Below, one piece after another: positions 1 through 14,200 of a stretch of 64,000 nt of DNA. Position 1 is the stretch's first letter. Each line of letters begins with the position of its first letter. The notes under the pieces were generated by a model. It saw nothing but the letters and a program-made list of their open reading frames with translations. It made no database searches and was not told the DNA's origin. Made by a program: the position numbers and the translations under genes. Source of the DNA: Thunnus maccoyii (taxonomy: Eukaryota; Chordata; Actinopteri; Scombriformes; Scombridae); NCBI RefSeq assembly GCF_910596095.1, contig NC_056551.1:3522501-3586500 (forward strand). The letters run 5' to 3'.

Positions 1-3000
1 GGCCAGTCACTGCATGAATTAGGTGTGAATGTCAGATTGTAGGTTTCGGAAAGTTACCGAAATGATGGACACATCTCCTCCCCCCAGTCTGATGTCGGAA
101 AGATGTGAGGGAAGGAGGTTTCAGAATCTATTGGACCATCCACTAAGCAGTTCTGATGGAGTGTACTGGCCCTTGAAGAATCAGCATATATCACAAATGG
201 GGTCATTAAAATCTGCAGCAACGGGATCAGGGCATTTCATGACATTGGAGTAATAGTTTCTGAGACATCTTGTTTTATCCGAAAGTTTTAACAAATACAC
301 AGAGGGATCAACGTCGCCATCATGAGGCCTTTTCTACTTGTCCAAGCTGAGAAATTAATCCTGTAGTCTCAGTGTTTCAGGCTTGGACAACGCAAATTGT
401 CATTTGCAGCTTTAACTCATTTTTTTTTTCAGCCCTTTGAACCACGACGACTTACAACCTCAGAATTAGCTTCATGCCCTGGATCACTGATAATAGAACA
501 GCAAGAACATTCACATCACATTTCAGTCACCAAGCTGACACTGTCTGTCAGATGATTCATTCAGTTCATTATTCATGACAAATCCATTTATATTTGTCAG
601 AGAAGGTTTTCTCACAGCTGAACAACAAGAAGGCACCACACTTTCTTTCTGTCTCCACAGTGATGGTAGATTTTATAGAGAGAATGTCATTTGGGATACA
701 ACAGTGATCGATCAATTGATTCTGTCTAGCTGCTGGATTTTTCTGCAGAAGCACACACAGGTGGATACAGTTAAAGTGACCTTGGACAGCAACACAGTGT
801 GTGTGTGTGTGTGATATTACTTTAATACATATTTCTCTTTATTTTTCTTACTTTTTTTATTTATCTTTTGTCCATCTGTCTCTCATGTATTATACTTACT
901 CACTATCCATAGTCCATGAAGCTGTTACCTGAGCATTTCACTGCACGCTGTGCTGTGAACAATTGTGTATATAATGAATAAATCTTTTAATCAAACCTAC
1001 AATTTTTAAATTCGGGATGAGATACACTGAGTTCATCCTGCTCAATTCTGCATGAATAAAGTGAGAACATTAGCTTCATCTTCATTCTCTACACACTTTT
1101 CCGTTCCCTGGGTGGCTGGTGAGTTTTGGCTGTGTTTGCTGGCATTCTCTACACCACATTTTAATTTTTAGTCTAGTATTTTTTTTCTGCTTCCCTCTTG
1201 TCTGTCTGTCACTTTATTTTTTTCTTTTGAAAAACAGTTAATCTTTTTATTAAACCCTGCAGGGTTTCTTTGTGCCACCAACTCTCTCTGTATGTTGATT
1301 TTCTTCTCTCTAAGTTGTAGCTTCTTTTCTTATCTCCATTTCTTTTTGTGTAAATAAAGTGCATGTGAACTCTCTTCTCTTTCTACCATCAGGTGCACAA
1401 TGCAGCTGGAAGAATCCCACAGAGTCATTCTTACTGTGATAATAATGACAAAGTAGAGTTTTGAATACATGAAATGACATATTATCTTATCACAGTTACC
1501 ACAGCTTTCTTCATGTTCCCATGTTTATTATATTTTTCATCATTATATATTTTTTAAAATAAATAATAATCCAGCTAGAATATTTAATATGCACTCTTTC
1601 TCTACAGCCGAGCAGATAATGATTTCTTCAGATGGCACTTGTTCTGTTGGAGGTCACAGGGCCATAATGAAGCATGAAGCCAGTTAGAATTCATTTTCAT
1701 GGTGTGTTAGCAACGGCCACCGTGGTAATGGATTGTGATTGGTCCTTCAGATGTGCTCAGACTGATGTGTGAAAGTCGAGACTGTAACTCCAGTGGTTAA
1801 AGAGACTGACAGAGAAAGGGGAGACCACCGTGGTATACATAGAAAATATAGAAAGTTAATAGAGCATTTAAATTACATGTCGCCATGCAGCCAGTGTAAC
1901 AAAAACACCTGAGGACCCTTCAAAGAGACTAACTTGAATAAATTCTTCAGTTTTTCAGGTGTGATGTTGACCTCTGGGGAGCAAACTGTGCAGGAACCAC
2001 ATCCATAACTACTGACAATACTGTTGTGATGCCAACTTGGTCAGCAAAGAGCCTGGACATGAGATTGGATGACAGACTGGCATTCTCAGCGTACATGTGA
2101 CGGGGGAGTAGGGATGGAATGAAATTACTAAGTGAACTAGATTTAAAAAATAGATGAGCGCTAACTGTGCTATCTACAGTAGTTGGTATGAATGGAGTTA
2201 TGGAAATATGTAAACACTTGTTTTTCTCCAGTGGGGAGAGTAGTACGCTCAAGGACACAGAGACTCAATAATAAAATGTTTTATTGTAAGACTAAAACAC
2301 AGGCCTGGTAGATAAAAACACAACAACAAAATATAAAAAAATAAAAAATAGGAAAAATGTAGGTAGCAATGAGGAAAATATTTCTGTTGTGTTAAAATAG
2401 TCTAAAGCAGTGGTAGGCAAATAGCAAAAACAGTAATATTTAGTAACACAAATAGGTGGCAGTCAAACAGATAAGGCCTGCTGATGACATCTTTTTTCCA
2501 AGAAAACTAAAACAACAAAACTTTCATTCAATCATAACTGAACCAGGCCACTGTTTATGGTGTGTGGATAACATTATATTTCTAGTCTTGTGCTGCAACA
2601 CAGAACCTAATTTTGCATATATGACTAATTTTATGCCAAAGGATTATTAATATAAGGTAATGTAACTGTCCACCCTCACTTGCTAATAATAAAATAAACA
2701 CACATCTGCCCTCAGACAAAGTCCTAAAAGAAGCAAAATAATGCTGGGAAAATGGCCCATGCTGGAACATAATCGCTGACCCTGGTCTTAAGAATAGTCC
2801 ACTAAATAATATGTGGTTTAATTCAAATAAGTAGGCAGGAGCCTATCAAAGTCCACATTAAAACAGGGGGAAATAATACTTAAAATCTCCACTGCCACAA
2901 GCATCTACTTTAGGATGACTGGCTTCCTGTCAGCTTGAAGGATCATCCTCTCTGGAGCAAAAGTCCTCAGCACTCTCACTGTGGGCCCATCCGGGCCATC

Positions 3001-4067
3001 AAAGATACCCAGAGGGGAAAGAGAGCAACTGCCAATAAACTCTGCTCTGTTTCAGTCATGACACACACTGGTCCTCACCTGAACCGCAGTCCAGGACGTA
3101 GCACTGCTGGTTTGATATTGTCAATGAACAGTATTTTAATCCTCACACAACTCTGTAATCGTAAAATCTTGATGACATGGATGATCACAAGTAATGAACA
3201 TGGTAATCTTTCACATCCCTACCGTTCATCCCATAGGACATGAACTGGCAATAGGCCTGAGGCCCCCTGGGCTCTGCAGGGAGTGGTGCTTTGCAGATGA
3301 AATCGAGTGCACAAGAGTAAACAATCTGTAATCAATGTGAGGGCACAGACAGATCAACACAAAAATACATGCAAAGCAAAAGACCTGCAGTTAACCATAC
3401 AGTAGTTGCCATGCATGCACAGATATCGAATTTCAAATATGTTAGCATTAAAAGTCATCCAGGGTTTTGCAGAATTGTCCAATATCAGTGTTCTTATTCA
3501 GGGTTGCTTTGACCTGAGGGGTGATTCATGAAGGTGATTATTCTGTTTCTTAAAATTGGTTTAAATAAATCTGAATTAGGCTACCATGGAAACATATCCT
3601 TCCAGTCTAACCTGGTCCTGGTCATGTTAGTTTTCAGGTTTAGCTTCAAGTTTAATCAGTGTTACAATCAGTCTGCCAGACTGAAAAGCTGTGTTTTCTC
3701 TTGAATTCCTACCTGAAGGTTCCTCTTCACTGATGCTCTGTGAACACGAGTCAATTTGCAGCACATAAAAAATGTATTACATTTTGACATGGGCTGCACT
3801 TAAATAACATCTGAGCTCATATCTTTTTCAGTCTGAAGTATCTGCACACTATTTGAGTCATCATATTTGATTTTAAATAGAGTGCAGTTAGAGTAAAGCT
3901 AATTAGCTTTGACTCATGGCTGTAGCCTCATAATAAGCAGCACTGTCACCATTTATCTTTAAATGTCAATTAAATAAAATTAAAGAAACACACATAAATT
4001 ACTCTATTAAAATACTAGAGGGACAGGCATCCAATCTGAAGGTACTTAAACCACATGGACCGGAAAT
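1..4067. other. No gene recognised
   Basis: AT-rich sequence with scattered poly-T. Short open frames at 1947-2258 (minus) and 2935-3243 (plus) have no recognisable motif or splice context. Confidence 0.5.
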
Positions 4068-4297
4068 GGACTGCTTTTATATAGTGCCTTTGTAGTTTTC
4101 CAACCACTCAAAGCCCTTTTACACTACAAGCCTCATTCACCCATTCACACACACATTCATACACTGATGGCACAGCCATCAGGGGCAATTTGGGATTCAG
4201 TATCTTGCCCAGGGACACTTTGACATGTGGACTGGAGGAGCCAGGTATCTTCCGATTAGTGGATGACCTGCTCTACCTCCTGAGCCACAGCCGCCCC
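4068..4297. repeat. Teleost interspersed repeat (SINE-like)
   Basis: Contains TTTATATAGTGCCTTTGTAG, ACCACTCAAAGCCCTTTTAC, CATTCACCCATTCACACACA, CAGTATCTTGCCCAGGGACA, TGGAGGAGCC and CTACCTCCTGAGCCACAGCC. I know this as a very abundant element in perch-like fish. Class uncertain. Confidence 0.6.
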
Positions 4298-5139
4298 ATA
4301 TGCAAGCTGTTGTCACTTTTATAAACCATATTATTGTATATTATTATATAATAAATAACATAATACAAATGATAGAGAACATAGGCCAATGCAGAAGTAC
4401 CTTAAGGTGCTGGTATTGTAGAAATAATAAAAATGAGGTTTGAGATTTAGGGTGATAGTTGGCCCTCCTGTGCTGTAAAATTACTCAATTCTATCTTTTT
4501 TGAAATTCACAGCTATAGAGCGAGTGGTGTTGAGGCTGAACTTGTTACTACATGACACCTAACAGTCAAATCAAATATGCAGGAAGCTTTAGCATGAGGC
4601 CACCATTGCTCAGCGCTATGCTGAGTGCATACCTAACTTCTGTAGTTAGAGTTTGCATTTCAGCCGGATGACGAGCAAAGCAAGACACTTGAAGTGTGCT
4701 AAAGCGATGCTAACAACCTCCAGCTACTTTGTTAGGAAATTTAGATCCAATCTCATCATTCTGAAACATCCTTTTGAAGTCAACAACAGGTTCTTCCCCT
4801 TAATTCATGATCAGACTCCAGTTCATAGACTGCTAGATACTGTTTTACATGTCCAGCGGCAGCCATTACTCTATGTTGAAATGCGATGTAAGGGAACTTG
4901 CATTATTCATTAGGTCGTATGTCGAATAGCAGTAGGTGCTCATTAATAATGCCTATTTTATGTAAATAGCCTCTGAATCAGCCTACTGCAGGACAGAGGG
5001 GAATCTGGACTGTAAAGAAAAATGGATTTAGAGAAATCTAAACAACTTTTGGTGAATAAAATGTCACAGATATGTTTAAAATAGACTCAGTATTTATAAA
5101 AATTAGTCAAAAAAGGCCATAATACCAGATCTTTAAAGT

Positions 5140-5660
5140 GCAATGCCAACGACGGCTCCAACTGACCCCCATTCAAAAAGCCTCAACTTCTCTCTACAAA
5201 TAGTAAGTCAACAAGTGTTTTCCATGAGTTGTTCTGGTCTCAATCTCTAAATTCAGACCTTCTAATAAGTGTGCTGGTGGTCATTTTGGACATTATTGCT
5301 CTGTTAGTAGCTTTGATGTCTGCTGTGCGGGTGTTGATTGACAAATGTGATTGACAATTGGCTCACCTACTGCTCTCCCCAGCTCCAGGACTCGCACTGA
5401 GTTGGACTGTTGTTGTAATATTTCACTAAATTTAATGTTACTTGATAACTATACCTGCCCTGTTAGCATAATTTAGCTAAAGTAGCTGATGCTAGCCCAA
5501 GTGTGCAGCACTCACTGTTCCCAGTAAGCAGTAAACTGGCTCCAAATGGAAAAGATGGCGCCAACCATAAACTGCAACTCTGGGCTTCAAACTGGCTCCA
5601 ATGTAAACCAATGGGTGATGTCATACAATGCTACATCCATCTTTATATGCAGTCTATGGA
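5140..5660 (-). repeat. Interspersed repeat ending in the shared CAGTCTATGG terminus
   Basis: This is homologous by eye to 33425-33871: CCATTCAAAAAGCCTCAA, CTCAATCTCTAAATTCAG, GTGCTGGTGGTCATTTTGGA, AAGATGGCGC, ACTGCAACTCTGGGCTTCAA. It ends GCTACATCCATCTTTATATG then CAGTCTATGG. Non-coding, probably a non-autonomous transposon. Confidence 0.6.
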
Positions 5661-5808
5661 CTTGACTCAGCTCTGAGTTGGACTTGGCTGAGTCCAAACG
5701 TCCAGACTTCACTGCACTTTCAGACTCACTGATTTAACGGCTCAGTCCTGGGAAGTCCACGCTGCTGAAGGCTAATCCAAATCCATAATTTATCAAGTCA
5801 AAGAAAAC

Positions 5809-5811
<3 letters not shown>

Positions 5812-5847
<36 letters not shown>
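5812..5847. repeat. (AT)n microsatellite
   Basis: About 18 uninterrupted AT units. Confidence 0.95.
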
Positions 5848-5855
<8 letters not shown>

Positions 5856-6782
5856 AAAAGAAGTATGTTAAGATGTTGAAAACCATAACCATATAACACT
5901 GCAGAAATATGTGGAAGTAAATAAAGCATTATTATTAATCCTTTTTTTGATGGTTTTAAAGCCATGCAGTGCTTTACCAAATATGGAAGAACAGCAAGGC
6001 AGAAAAAACAGCAACAAAAAGAAAAACAGAGGAAGGTCTTCCATTGTAAGTAATACCCAATTTAGTCTTAGTCCAGCTCTTATGTTTGTATCCTTTGTTA
6101 GTCGTAGTCTCAAGCGTTTCCACAGCAATGAGTGAAACAGGCTGAGGCCCATCTATCAGAGGCTTATGCAGCCTTACAGCCTGGTTAACATGACATGATA
6201 GTGAGCACATCACTGTGCATATGACTGAACACTGACTGGACATTTGGATTCAGCCATGATGAAACAACTTGAACCTGGTGCTGTTTGTTAGAATCATTCA
6301 AGCCTGGCTTTTCACATTAAGCCTGACTTTCCTGAGCTTTCATGAAACACCCCTCTGCTCTGCATAAGGTTTAATGTAAACCTCAGATATAGTCATCTCT
6401 TAGTATCATTAAGGGTATTACTACAGAACATTGTGACTGGATTTAGACTTAACAGCAGGTGCAGTTTAGACAATTTATGAGGAAGCAGCAATGTTTTTGA
6501 GACATTTAGTTCCAGACATCATGTCTGAGCCTTATACTGCAGCTAAGCTAATGACAGAACAACAGCCCCATAAATAGCTGTTTTTGTTATCATCACCAAA
6601 ATGTGTTACTTTTGTTTTCATTTGACTCTGGTCATCTATCTGTTTAGCTCAGTGCTACATACACACATATAGTTTATGTTCCATTGTTTTGTTGATATAA
6701 TTGTGTTGCAGTTGTGTTGCATTTTCAATTTAAAACAAAAACAAAAACAGCCGAGCTGGATGAATAATTCATTTACCATCTG

Positions 6783-6784
<2 letters not shown>

Positions 6785-6821
<37 letters not shown>
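6785..6821. repeat. (TG)n microsatellite
   Basis: About 18 TG units; a second shorter imperfect TG run lies at 6912-6938. Confidence 0.95.
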
Positions 6822-6823
<2 letters not shown>

Positions 6824-7670
6824 ATCCCTTCAGTTTTGCTGCTGATTTCCTTCGTCAAGCGTGAGAGAGTAATTAATCAGATCTGAAATGAGATTCTGGA
6901 ATTAAAGCCATCGTGTGTGTATGTATGTGTGTGTGTGAGACTAGTTTAGCCCTAATGAATTCTGACAGGCAAATTATATCAGCTTCCTCCTCCTCATCAG
7001 TCCTATGCTGCATCTTCTCTCTTTCTTTTCTCCTAGCTTTCCTCTTTTCTCTCTTTTCCTTCTCATATTATTTGACAAACAGACTGAATAAAGTTTTACA
7101 CGCCTAAAACATCCAAATGATCTGGTTTTATTTGCTGCTGATGTTAAAGAGCAATTGGCAGGTTGAAATTTTTACTTTTATGTGTCATGAAAATTACCCT
7201 GTGAAAGGTCAATGTATGATTATATTGGTTTAACAAGACATAAAGGCAGAAAGTAAGGCGCAAAAGTTAGTATTTTGAACAGCGCCCTTAAAACAAGCTT
7301 TTTTTTCCAACAACGTGTCATATTACATCACAGAAGGGAGTCACTGTCCTTGTTCCAGCTGTAGTACACTGTGCAGTAATAGGTACTAATGAATTTGAAC
7401 GGTCGTCATTTAGTGAATTTGTTTTTTTTTTGCTTGTTTTGTTTTGCATTTTATCATTTTTCAACATCATGAATAAAATTCCAGCCAGTCAGGACCTGAA
7501 GTTCACTTTCCCTGCAGGAAAGGCGGCAGCTAGTTTTCATGCAGGTGAAGAAACGGACTTCCTACTGCCTCTGTGATGGAAGAACGCAGTCCTGTGCAGG
7601 CTCATTTTAGACAGGACGATTGTTATTTGCGATATGATGATGCGATGGGATGTCGAAGCCAGGACTGTGT

Positions 7671-8119
7671 GAGGCTGTATTCGACCAAATCAGGCAGTGC
7701 AGCGAAAATGCCAGTCCTCCCATTCATTTGAATGGGTGTAGTGTGTTTAGGCTGTGGGTGTTTTGGCCACAGCAGCGCCACTCCAGCCTGCAGCGAGAAA
7801 GTTGATCCAGAGTCAACTTTTGGAGAACCACAACCCTACGTTACGCTGCAAACGATAAAGAGGGAGAGAGGGCTGAGAGCACCAGAAAGAGAGAGCGGGA
7901 GCGGTGGTAGCGAGAAAGCCGGTGAATCAGATCAATGAAACGTTATTTTCTGATTGTTTTACAGCGGTTACATTCTAGAGCACAGACACACCCACAGAAC
8001 CCTGTATTGGTGTGCTGCAGCGCCTGATTTGGTCTGAATACAGCCTGAGCACTGTAAAACAATCAGAAAATAACGTTTTATTGATCTGATTCACCGGCTT
8101 TCTCACTACCACCGCTCCC
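7671..8119. repeat. Compound inverted repeat
   Basis: Arm pair B: 7897-7966 against 8050-8119, about 70 bp with roughly three mismatches by eye (core GCCGGTGAATCAGATCAAT). Arm pair A: 7671-7702 against 8015-8047 (core GACCAAATCAGGC). The order on the plus strand is A, B, A', B', so the two pairs interlock instead of nesting. This points to two partly overlapping insertions of one element in opposite orientation, or an internal rearrangement. Confidence 0.75.
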
Positions 8120-8149
8120 TCTCTTCATTCCCTCTACAGCTCACTCAAC

Positions 8150-8290
8150 CACAGCTGCTCTCTCTCTCTCTCTCTATTTCTCCTGTCTTTTTAAAAATGA
8201 GTCAGGAAGCCGACAGCAAAGTCTAACTTTACTTTTAGCGTAAGTCCCTTCCTACCTTTAAAACATCCTCCTCCTGGTCCTGGGCCCTAA
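8150..8290 (+). repeat. CT-rich repeat followed by a conserved segment, copy 1
   Basis: (CT)n then CTTTTTAAAAATGAGTCAGG and CAAAGTCTAACTTTACTTTT. The same arrangement recurs at 35950-36070, indicating a dispersed element. The ATG-AGT-CAG-GAA start in the shared segment is open only briefly. Confidence 0.5.
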
Positions 8291-9388
8291 CAATGTCATT
8301 TTCCAACAACATCAATGTTAAGTCAAGCATGACTCTGTTTTAATTTTATAAATTGATCATTGACAGGTGTTTCATTTTAACTAGTGACAGCGTTAATTGG
8401 CAACTTTCAGCTGAATGTGTTGTGGTTGCTGGTAGTGACGGCTGGCTCCTAAAAGCCTTATCAATTTTACTTTAATACATAGTCATCTTTGTTCATTATC
8501 TATGCTAACCATTTACATAAATAGAGTAGAGTTTGTGGCTGAATATTATGTAGACTGTGTGGTCACCTGGTCAGTACACACTGGGTTTGACCAGCCCAAC
8601 GTCTGTTTTATTTGTGACCATCAGTGTGGATGCTGCAACAAGATTTAGTATTTCCTCTCAAGCAAGCTATTTAAAGGTTAATTTCAGAAAAATAAGAGAG
8701 GACATGTGAATGCTTCTTGTTGGCAACACCATTTAATTTACATAATGTAATACTAAAAGGACCAGATGAATATGTACTGTGTTGAACATACGATAATTTA
8801 AGACTTTAAGGTTGACACTTACATGTTTTGTTTATGTTTTCAACAGCTACCATCACCACAACAACCAGTTAACACAGCCACTGATTAAATTGAAACACCA
8901 GCCGGCATGCTACCCTCAACTTCAAACTTCCCGCTCCAACATTACACACCAACAAACAACTGCTGGATGGTTAAAAAATCTGAATAACAGTTAGTACCTG
9001 CTGCACACTGACGCTCAGCAGGTTAAACAAGCTTCTTAGAAAAAGAAAGAGATGACAGAAGGATTGAAATAAGAGTGAAACTAAAGTGTAAAGGCGACAA
9101 CTATTGCTGACAACAAAACAAACACCGTAATTCCAGTTTCCGTTTAGGAGCAGCAGAGATACTAATCACAAGGACAGATGTTTTATTGCTCTAAATCCAG
9201 ACACCACGAATGGACAAAAAAAACGTACAAACAAGGCAGGGATTTTTTTTCCTTCCCTGTGTATTTTATTTATTTGTTTTTTTCCCGAGCCTCATGTGTA
9301 TAGATATATCTATGCTCGTGGGCCCTTCCATGTCGTCGGGCTAGCCCGTGCATTAAAACAGCGTTGATGCTGATTTCTTCTGGAAGGG

Positions 9389-10832
9389 CCATAGACTGTA
9401 AAAAATATGGACGTAGTCACCATGATGTCACCTGTTGGTTTGCAAACTGCCATTTTGAAGCCTCGAGTGTAACGATTTGACCATCGCCATCTTGGATTTG
9501 GCCAAGTTTGATTTTTGGAGCCAGAAGTGACCATATTTGAATGAGAGGGTGGAGCTGATCATAGCGCCACCTGCTAGCTTGGTTAGCATGGTGCTTTTAC
9601 AATCCATGGTTAACAGTGATAATGCTAATGCTAATGCTAATTTTTCCTAGCGAAAAACAGGCCTAAAACCGTTAAAACAAAATGTACTCATCAGAAAGAC
9701 TTATCATCCGACTCACTGATGGGTCTTTTATTACAACCAAAAGCTGAACAAGACTGTTTTTAGGCGACCACAATGTTACAAACAACTTAAGTGAACTGAA
9801 AACACACTGTGAAATAGCAGCAGCTATGCCCATATGCAATGGTTACATTACATAAGCAATGTTGTCGCTGTGGTAGCGACTTGTCAATGACAACGTAGCC
9901 ACGCCCTAAAGCATACGCTGCCATAATTTACAAAATGAACATCATGCTGTATTGAAGACTTGAAACTAGCAATTGAGATCATAAACTCATTAGGAAACAG
10001 TTTACTGAGGTAATAAATCAAGAGAGAAGTAGGGTCATTTTCTCATAGACTTCCATATAATTGGACTTCTTTTTGCAGCCAGTGGAGTTGCCCCCTGATG
10101 GCTATTAGATAGATAGAATTCATTTTTCAGCCCCGGAGGTTGCCGCTTGGCTTTACATAGACTGTCCTCCCAAGAAAAATGTTCATGTGACAGTGCCCTC
10201 TAGTGGCTGTAGGTATTATGACAGGAGCAAATGAGGAAATCAGATGACATTAGTTTTGTGCAAGTCCCAACAAAACATCAGACTTTAACAAGGGAGATTG
10301 CTGTTCACTTCCTGTTTTCAACTGCAAGTCAACAGTTTAAAACCATGACCACGTTTGTACCATAACCATATGGTTATTACAATAACCATAACAACAATTA
10401 CCTCCTAACCTTAAGGAAGTGCTTAGTTCTGCTACAGGTTTGCACTGCATTGAGAGTGTATTCAATTCAGTTCAGTTCATTTTATTTATATAGCACCAAA
10501 TCATAACAAAAGTTATCTCAGGACTCTTTTCACATAGAGCAGGTCTAGACCATACTATTTATTTTACAGAGACCCAACATTCCCCCATGAGCAAGCACTT
10601 GGCAACAGCAGCAAGGAAAAACTCCCCTTTAATGGGATGAAACCTCAAGCAGAACTGGGCTCTAGGTGGGCGGCCATCTGCCTTGACCGATTAGGTTTGC
10701 GAGAGAAAGAAGGAGGGGGAGAGGGGAGAGAGAAACACAGAGAAGCAGCATAACATTAATAATAACAATAATAGAAATATGACTAATAATAATAATAATA
10801 GCAGGCAGGTGTGTCAAGCAGGACCATGGCAG
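9389..10832 (+). repeat. Duplicated repeat block, copy 1
   Basis: This block is nearly identical by eye to 15096-16402, in the same orientation. It begins CCATAGACTGTAAA, runs through the T-G-A-T-G-T-C-A-C-C segment, the GCAGCCAGTGGAGTTGCCCC segment and the CCATAACCATATGGTTATTA segment, then a teleost interspersed repeat (TTTATTTATATAGCACC..) and a short (AAT)n run. Copy 1 has about 170 bp (around 9705-9875) absent from copy 2, and lacks a GCTTTATCGTCTATTTTACT segment that copy 2 and the third partial copy retain. Confidence 0.8.
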
Positions 10833-10841
10833 CATGTGGTG

Positions 10842-11180
10842 GTGACTTGTCAATCACAACGTAGCCACACCCTAAGGCATACACTGCTTTATCGTCTATT
10901 TTACTCTAAATGGAGCCATAATTTACAGAATGAACATCATGCTGTATTGAAGAAGACTCGAAACCAGTAATTGAGACCATAAACTCGTTAGGAAAAGGTT
11001 TACTAAGGTAATAAATCAAAAGAGAAGTAGGGTCATTTTCTCATAGACTTCCATCCAATCGGACTTCTTTTTGCAGCCAGTGGAGTCGCCCCCTGATGGC
11101 TATTAGATAGAATGCAGGTTTTTGGCACTCCCGCATTGGCTTCATTTTTCAGCCCCAGAGGTTGCCGCTTGGGTAGAGCC
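10842..11180 (+). repeat. Third partial copy of the duplicated block
   Basis: This shares the stretch from GACTTGTCAATCACAACGTA through GAGGTTGCCGCTTGG with 9877-10152 and 15424-15729. It begins immediately after the (AAT)n end of copy 1. Its right end carries TTTTTGGCACTCCCGCATTG, also present in inverted form at 41575-41625. Confidence 0.7.
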
Positions 11181-11289
11181 AAATTCCTGGATGGGCAGTT
11201 CCTCTGGTAAACCCAGCTGCTTCATCTGCTCCGCCTTCAGCACGCCGACTGGAGATCATCACAGATTCAGCTCCACCAAGACATGAACT

Positions 11290-14200
11290 GTTCTGGTAAG
11301 TCCTTGTTTTCTAATGTTTTTATCTTCCAAATCAGTCAGCATGCTGGCTCGACAAAACATTAACTAACTAACTGACTAACTAACTAGCTGCATTTGTCCT
11401 GTATCACAGTTAATGATGATTAACCCTCGCCATATTCTGCAGCAGAATAGTGTATTTATGACGTTGCACTCTTAATGTAAAATAAGAGTTACTCTCAAAA
11501 AGGACAGACACATATTTGCAGTTTCAAGCTTTCTGTGTTACTTTGAAACCATCCTCAGGAGCAGGTAGAAACAGCTAATAAATAGCAGGTGTGTCAGCTG
11601 ATTGCTCAGCAACATCTGAAAATGTCTCAACATCCCACCATGTTGTGTCCAGAAGGAAAAAAACATTTCTTTAATACTTGGCATGTTGGTAAAAATTGTA
11701 TCCTGATGTTTGTAATTATTTTTAAAACAGCTGTTTTTTATGTCTAACATTTTCTTTTCAACATATTGTTTCTATTCTGAAACTGGTCCAGGGACCAATA
11801 CACTGATCTAACAGGGGACCAAACACAAGGCAGTCGACTCATAACTTTCACAGCCTTTATGGTTTAACACAGGACTTTAGTGTGAAACCCAGCATGGATG
11901 TTGTGGTTCTCACTTTGCAGTCTGACATTAGTCAGATTAATTCTACAATTCATATTCATACTTACCAAGAGGTTAAATTTTCAGTTTCACACTGACTCAA
12001 TTAGTTATTTATATTTGAAACCTGGTAAGATTTATGTGAAATTTGGGGAAAAAATTTAGATAATGAATGATGGGGTATTTTTGAACATTTTCACTATTTA
12101 CTCATGGTACTTAAATAAAAAACCGGTCTCATGATTGTCTATCTCTGTGCGTATTTTGACATAGAGCCAGATGCAGATTGAAACATTCTGAAATAGCTAA
12201 TGAAGCATTATGCGGCTTTGGCGTATCCACTCTCTGCTTTCTGGTTGTTTTAAAAGAATAAATTGGTATTTTTTAATTTGACCATATACAGTATGTTTGA
12301 GATACATCCAGATACACTATTTAAAAACTTTGTATGTCTTACCAGATTCTAGTCAAAAATAGATATAGTATATTTCGTATCGGTGTTTATAGGTTAGTGG
12401 TTGCCTTCTGTTCACTCTATGCGTTAAAACACTTATTGATGAGTTTGATGGTGATAGTAACTTCCAAATTAGTGTTTTAATGTTGGTGATGGGATTAAAC
12501 CTTGGTTTATATGTGTATTACATAATCTGCTTTATTTTGCTCAATACAGTTGGAGAATATTAGGATGCACTAATAGTTTTTATTTATATAGGTTTGTTAT
12601 TAGTATTAGCTGCTGATGCCTGCAAGCCTTGCAATTAATGCAGCGTCTGTTTAATTATGAAGCTGCTCTGAACAGCATAAAACGTTTTCATACATCCAGA
12701 CATTTGGTTATCATTGTGATAACTTGTATTAATTGTCACCTAAATTAGGCCATTGAAACCCTTTGTAACATCCTCTCAAGTGAAAAAAGGGCACTAAATA
12801 CATGAATTCACATTACATGTCTGTTGGGTCATCTCAACAGCACAGCAATGATGGTACTGCAGTATAAACACACACATACAGTCAGCAGAGGAACCAACCA
12901 GAGCAACTTTGATCAATTTTACAATCAATAGGAAATCAATCAAACTGTTAAACTGCGTCTCATCAGAACAAATCCAGTAGTTTTTGAAGAATAAGCTCAA
13001 CCTGAACTAGATCTAAATCCACAATTTTTCACTCAGGAAGTAAAAGTTCATCAGGTTGACGTTTGAGTCCTGTTCACCAATAAATTCAGACTCTTTCTCA
13101 GAGTGGAAACCCCTCAGAATAAAAAATGAAAACTATCAGTCTAGTTGTCCTGCTTCAGCTGGACCAGAGAGGGCTGGAAAGAGGAGGAAGAGGAAGAGTG
13201 CAGGGCCTGAAAGGGGAGGAGGAGGGAGGTGTTTGAGTGGGGGGGTTAATAGAGCCTGCAGCTTATTGCTTCGGTGGCATCTTAAAGCCAGTCTCCCCCA
13301 AAAGCCCTTGGAGCCTGAATACTGCTGCTCACAGAAGACCTGCTGACACAGGAGGAGAGGAGAAGAGGGGAGAGGAGAAAACAAGAGATAAGGAGGAGAG
13401 AGGAGGTGAGAGGAGAGATATCCAAATATGATTGTATAGACTATTACCCACATACTGCATATTTATTTTTTTCAGTTGCCTGACAAAGGAACTAACTAGC
13501 CTACTGGAGTTCATTGCTTTTCATTGACAATGCTATTGCATGCCGGACTAGCTTGCTTGCCTGTTAAGCTTAATGGTGGACTATCACCCACTGTAAATTA
13601 GGCTGTCTGCTGTATTGAGATGTTTTAATAGTAGTTTAATTTCCCAACAGTGACAAACAATTCTGGGGCTTAGGACAAACACTATTGTTACCTGGCTGAC
13701 ACCAAAAGGCAGGTCAGGGAGACGTGGATCATGCTGCTCTGCAGGGCGCTGGATTTGTGTGTGTTAACTGTGGTGGCTGTGATGGGAAGTCAAAGAGGGA
13801 GGGGCAGGGGCTTGTATGGTCTTGCAGAATTAGAACTCAAATGCAGTTGTTGGGCATTACAATACGCTTTTAACTGAAAATGAATGCCATGGGCCAAATT
13901 TAAAAACTAAAGCATAAAATTAGAGAAAGAAATAGAAAAAAAAGTCTTGCAAAAAGGGCAGGTGCTTGTGCACCACCTGGGGTCTATCTGTTCACATGCC
14001 TGGTCCAGTGGGTCAGTTCCCAATGTATTACCCCATGTATTTTTGTTGAGACCTAAATGAATGCTCCAGTAAACTGTTTCTATTGCAATGTTTCAAAGAC
14101 ACTGAGAAGGTGATAGAGAGAAATACATCCATGGTAGAGAGGTAAAAAAGGGGTACAAAAAAAAAAAATGCTGCTCTCCCTTTTGTTACGTCACTTCCAA

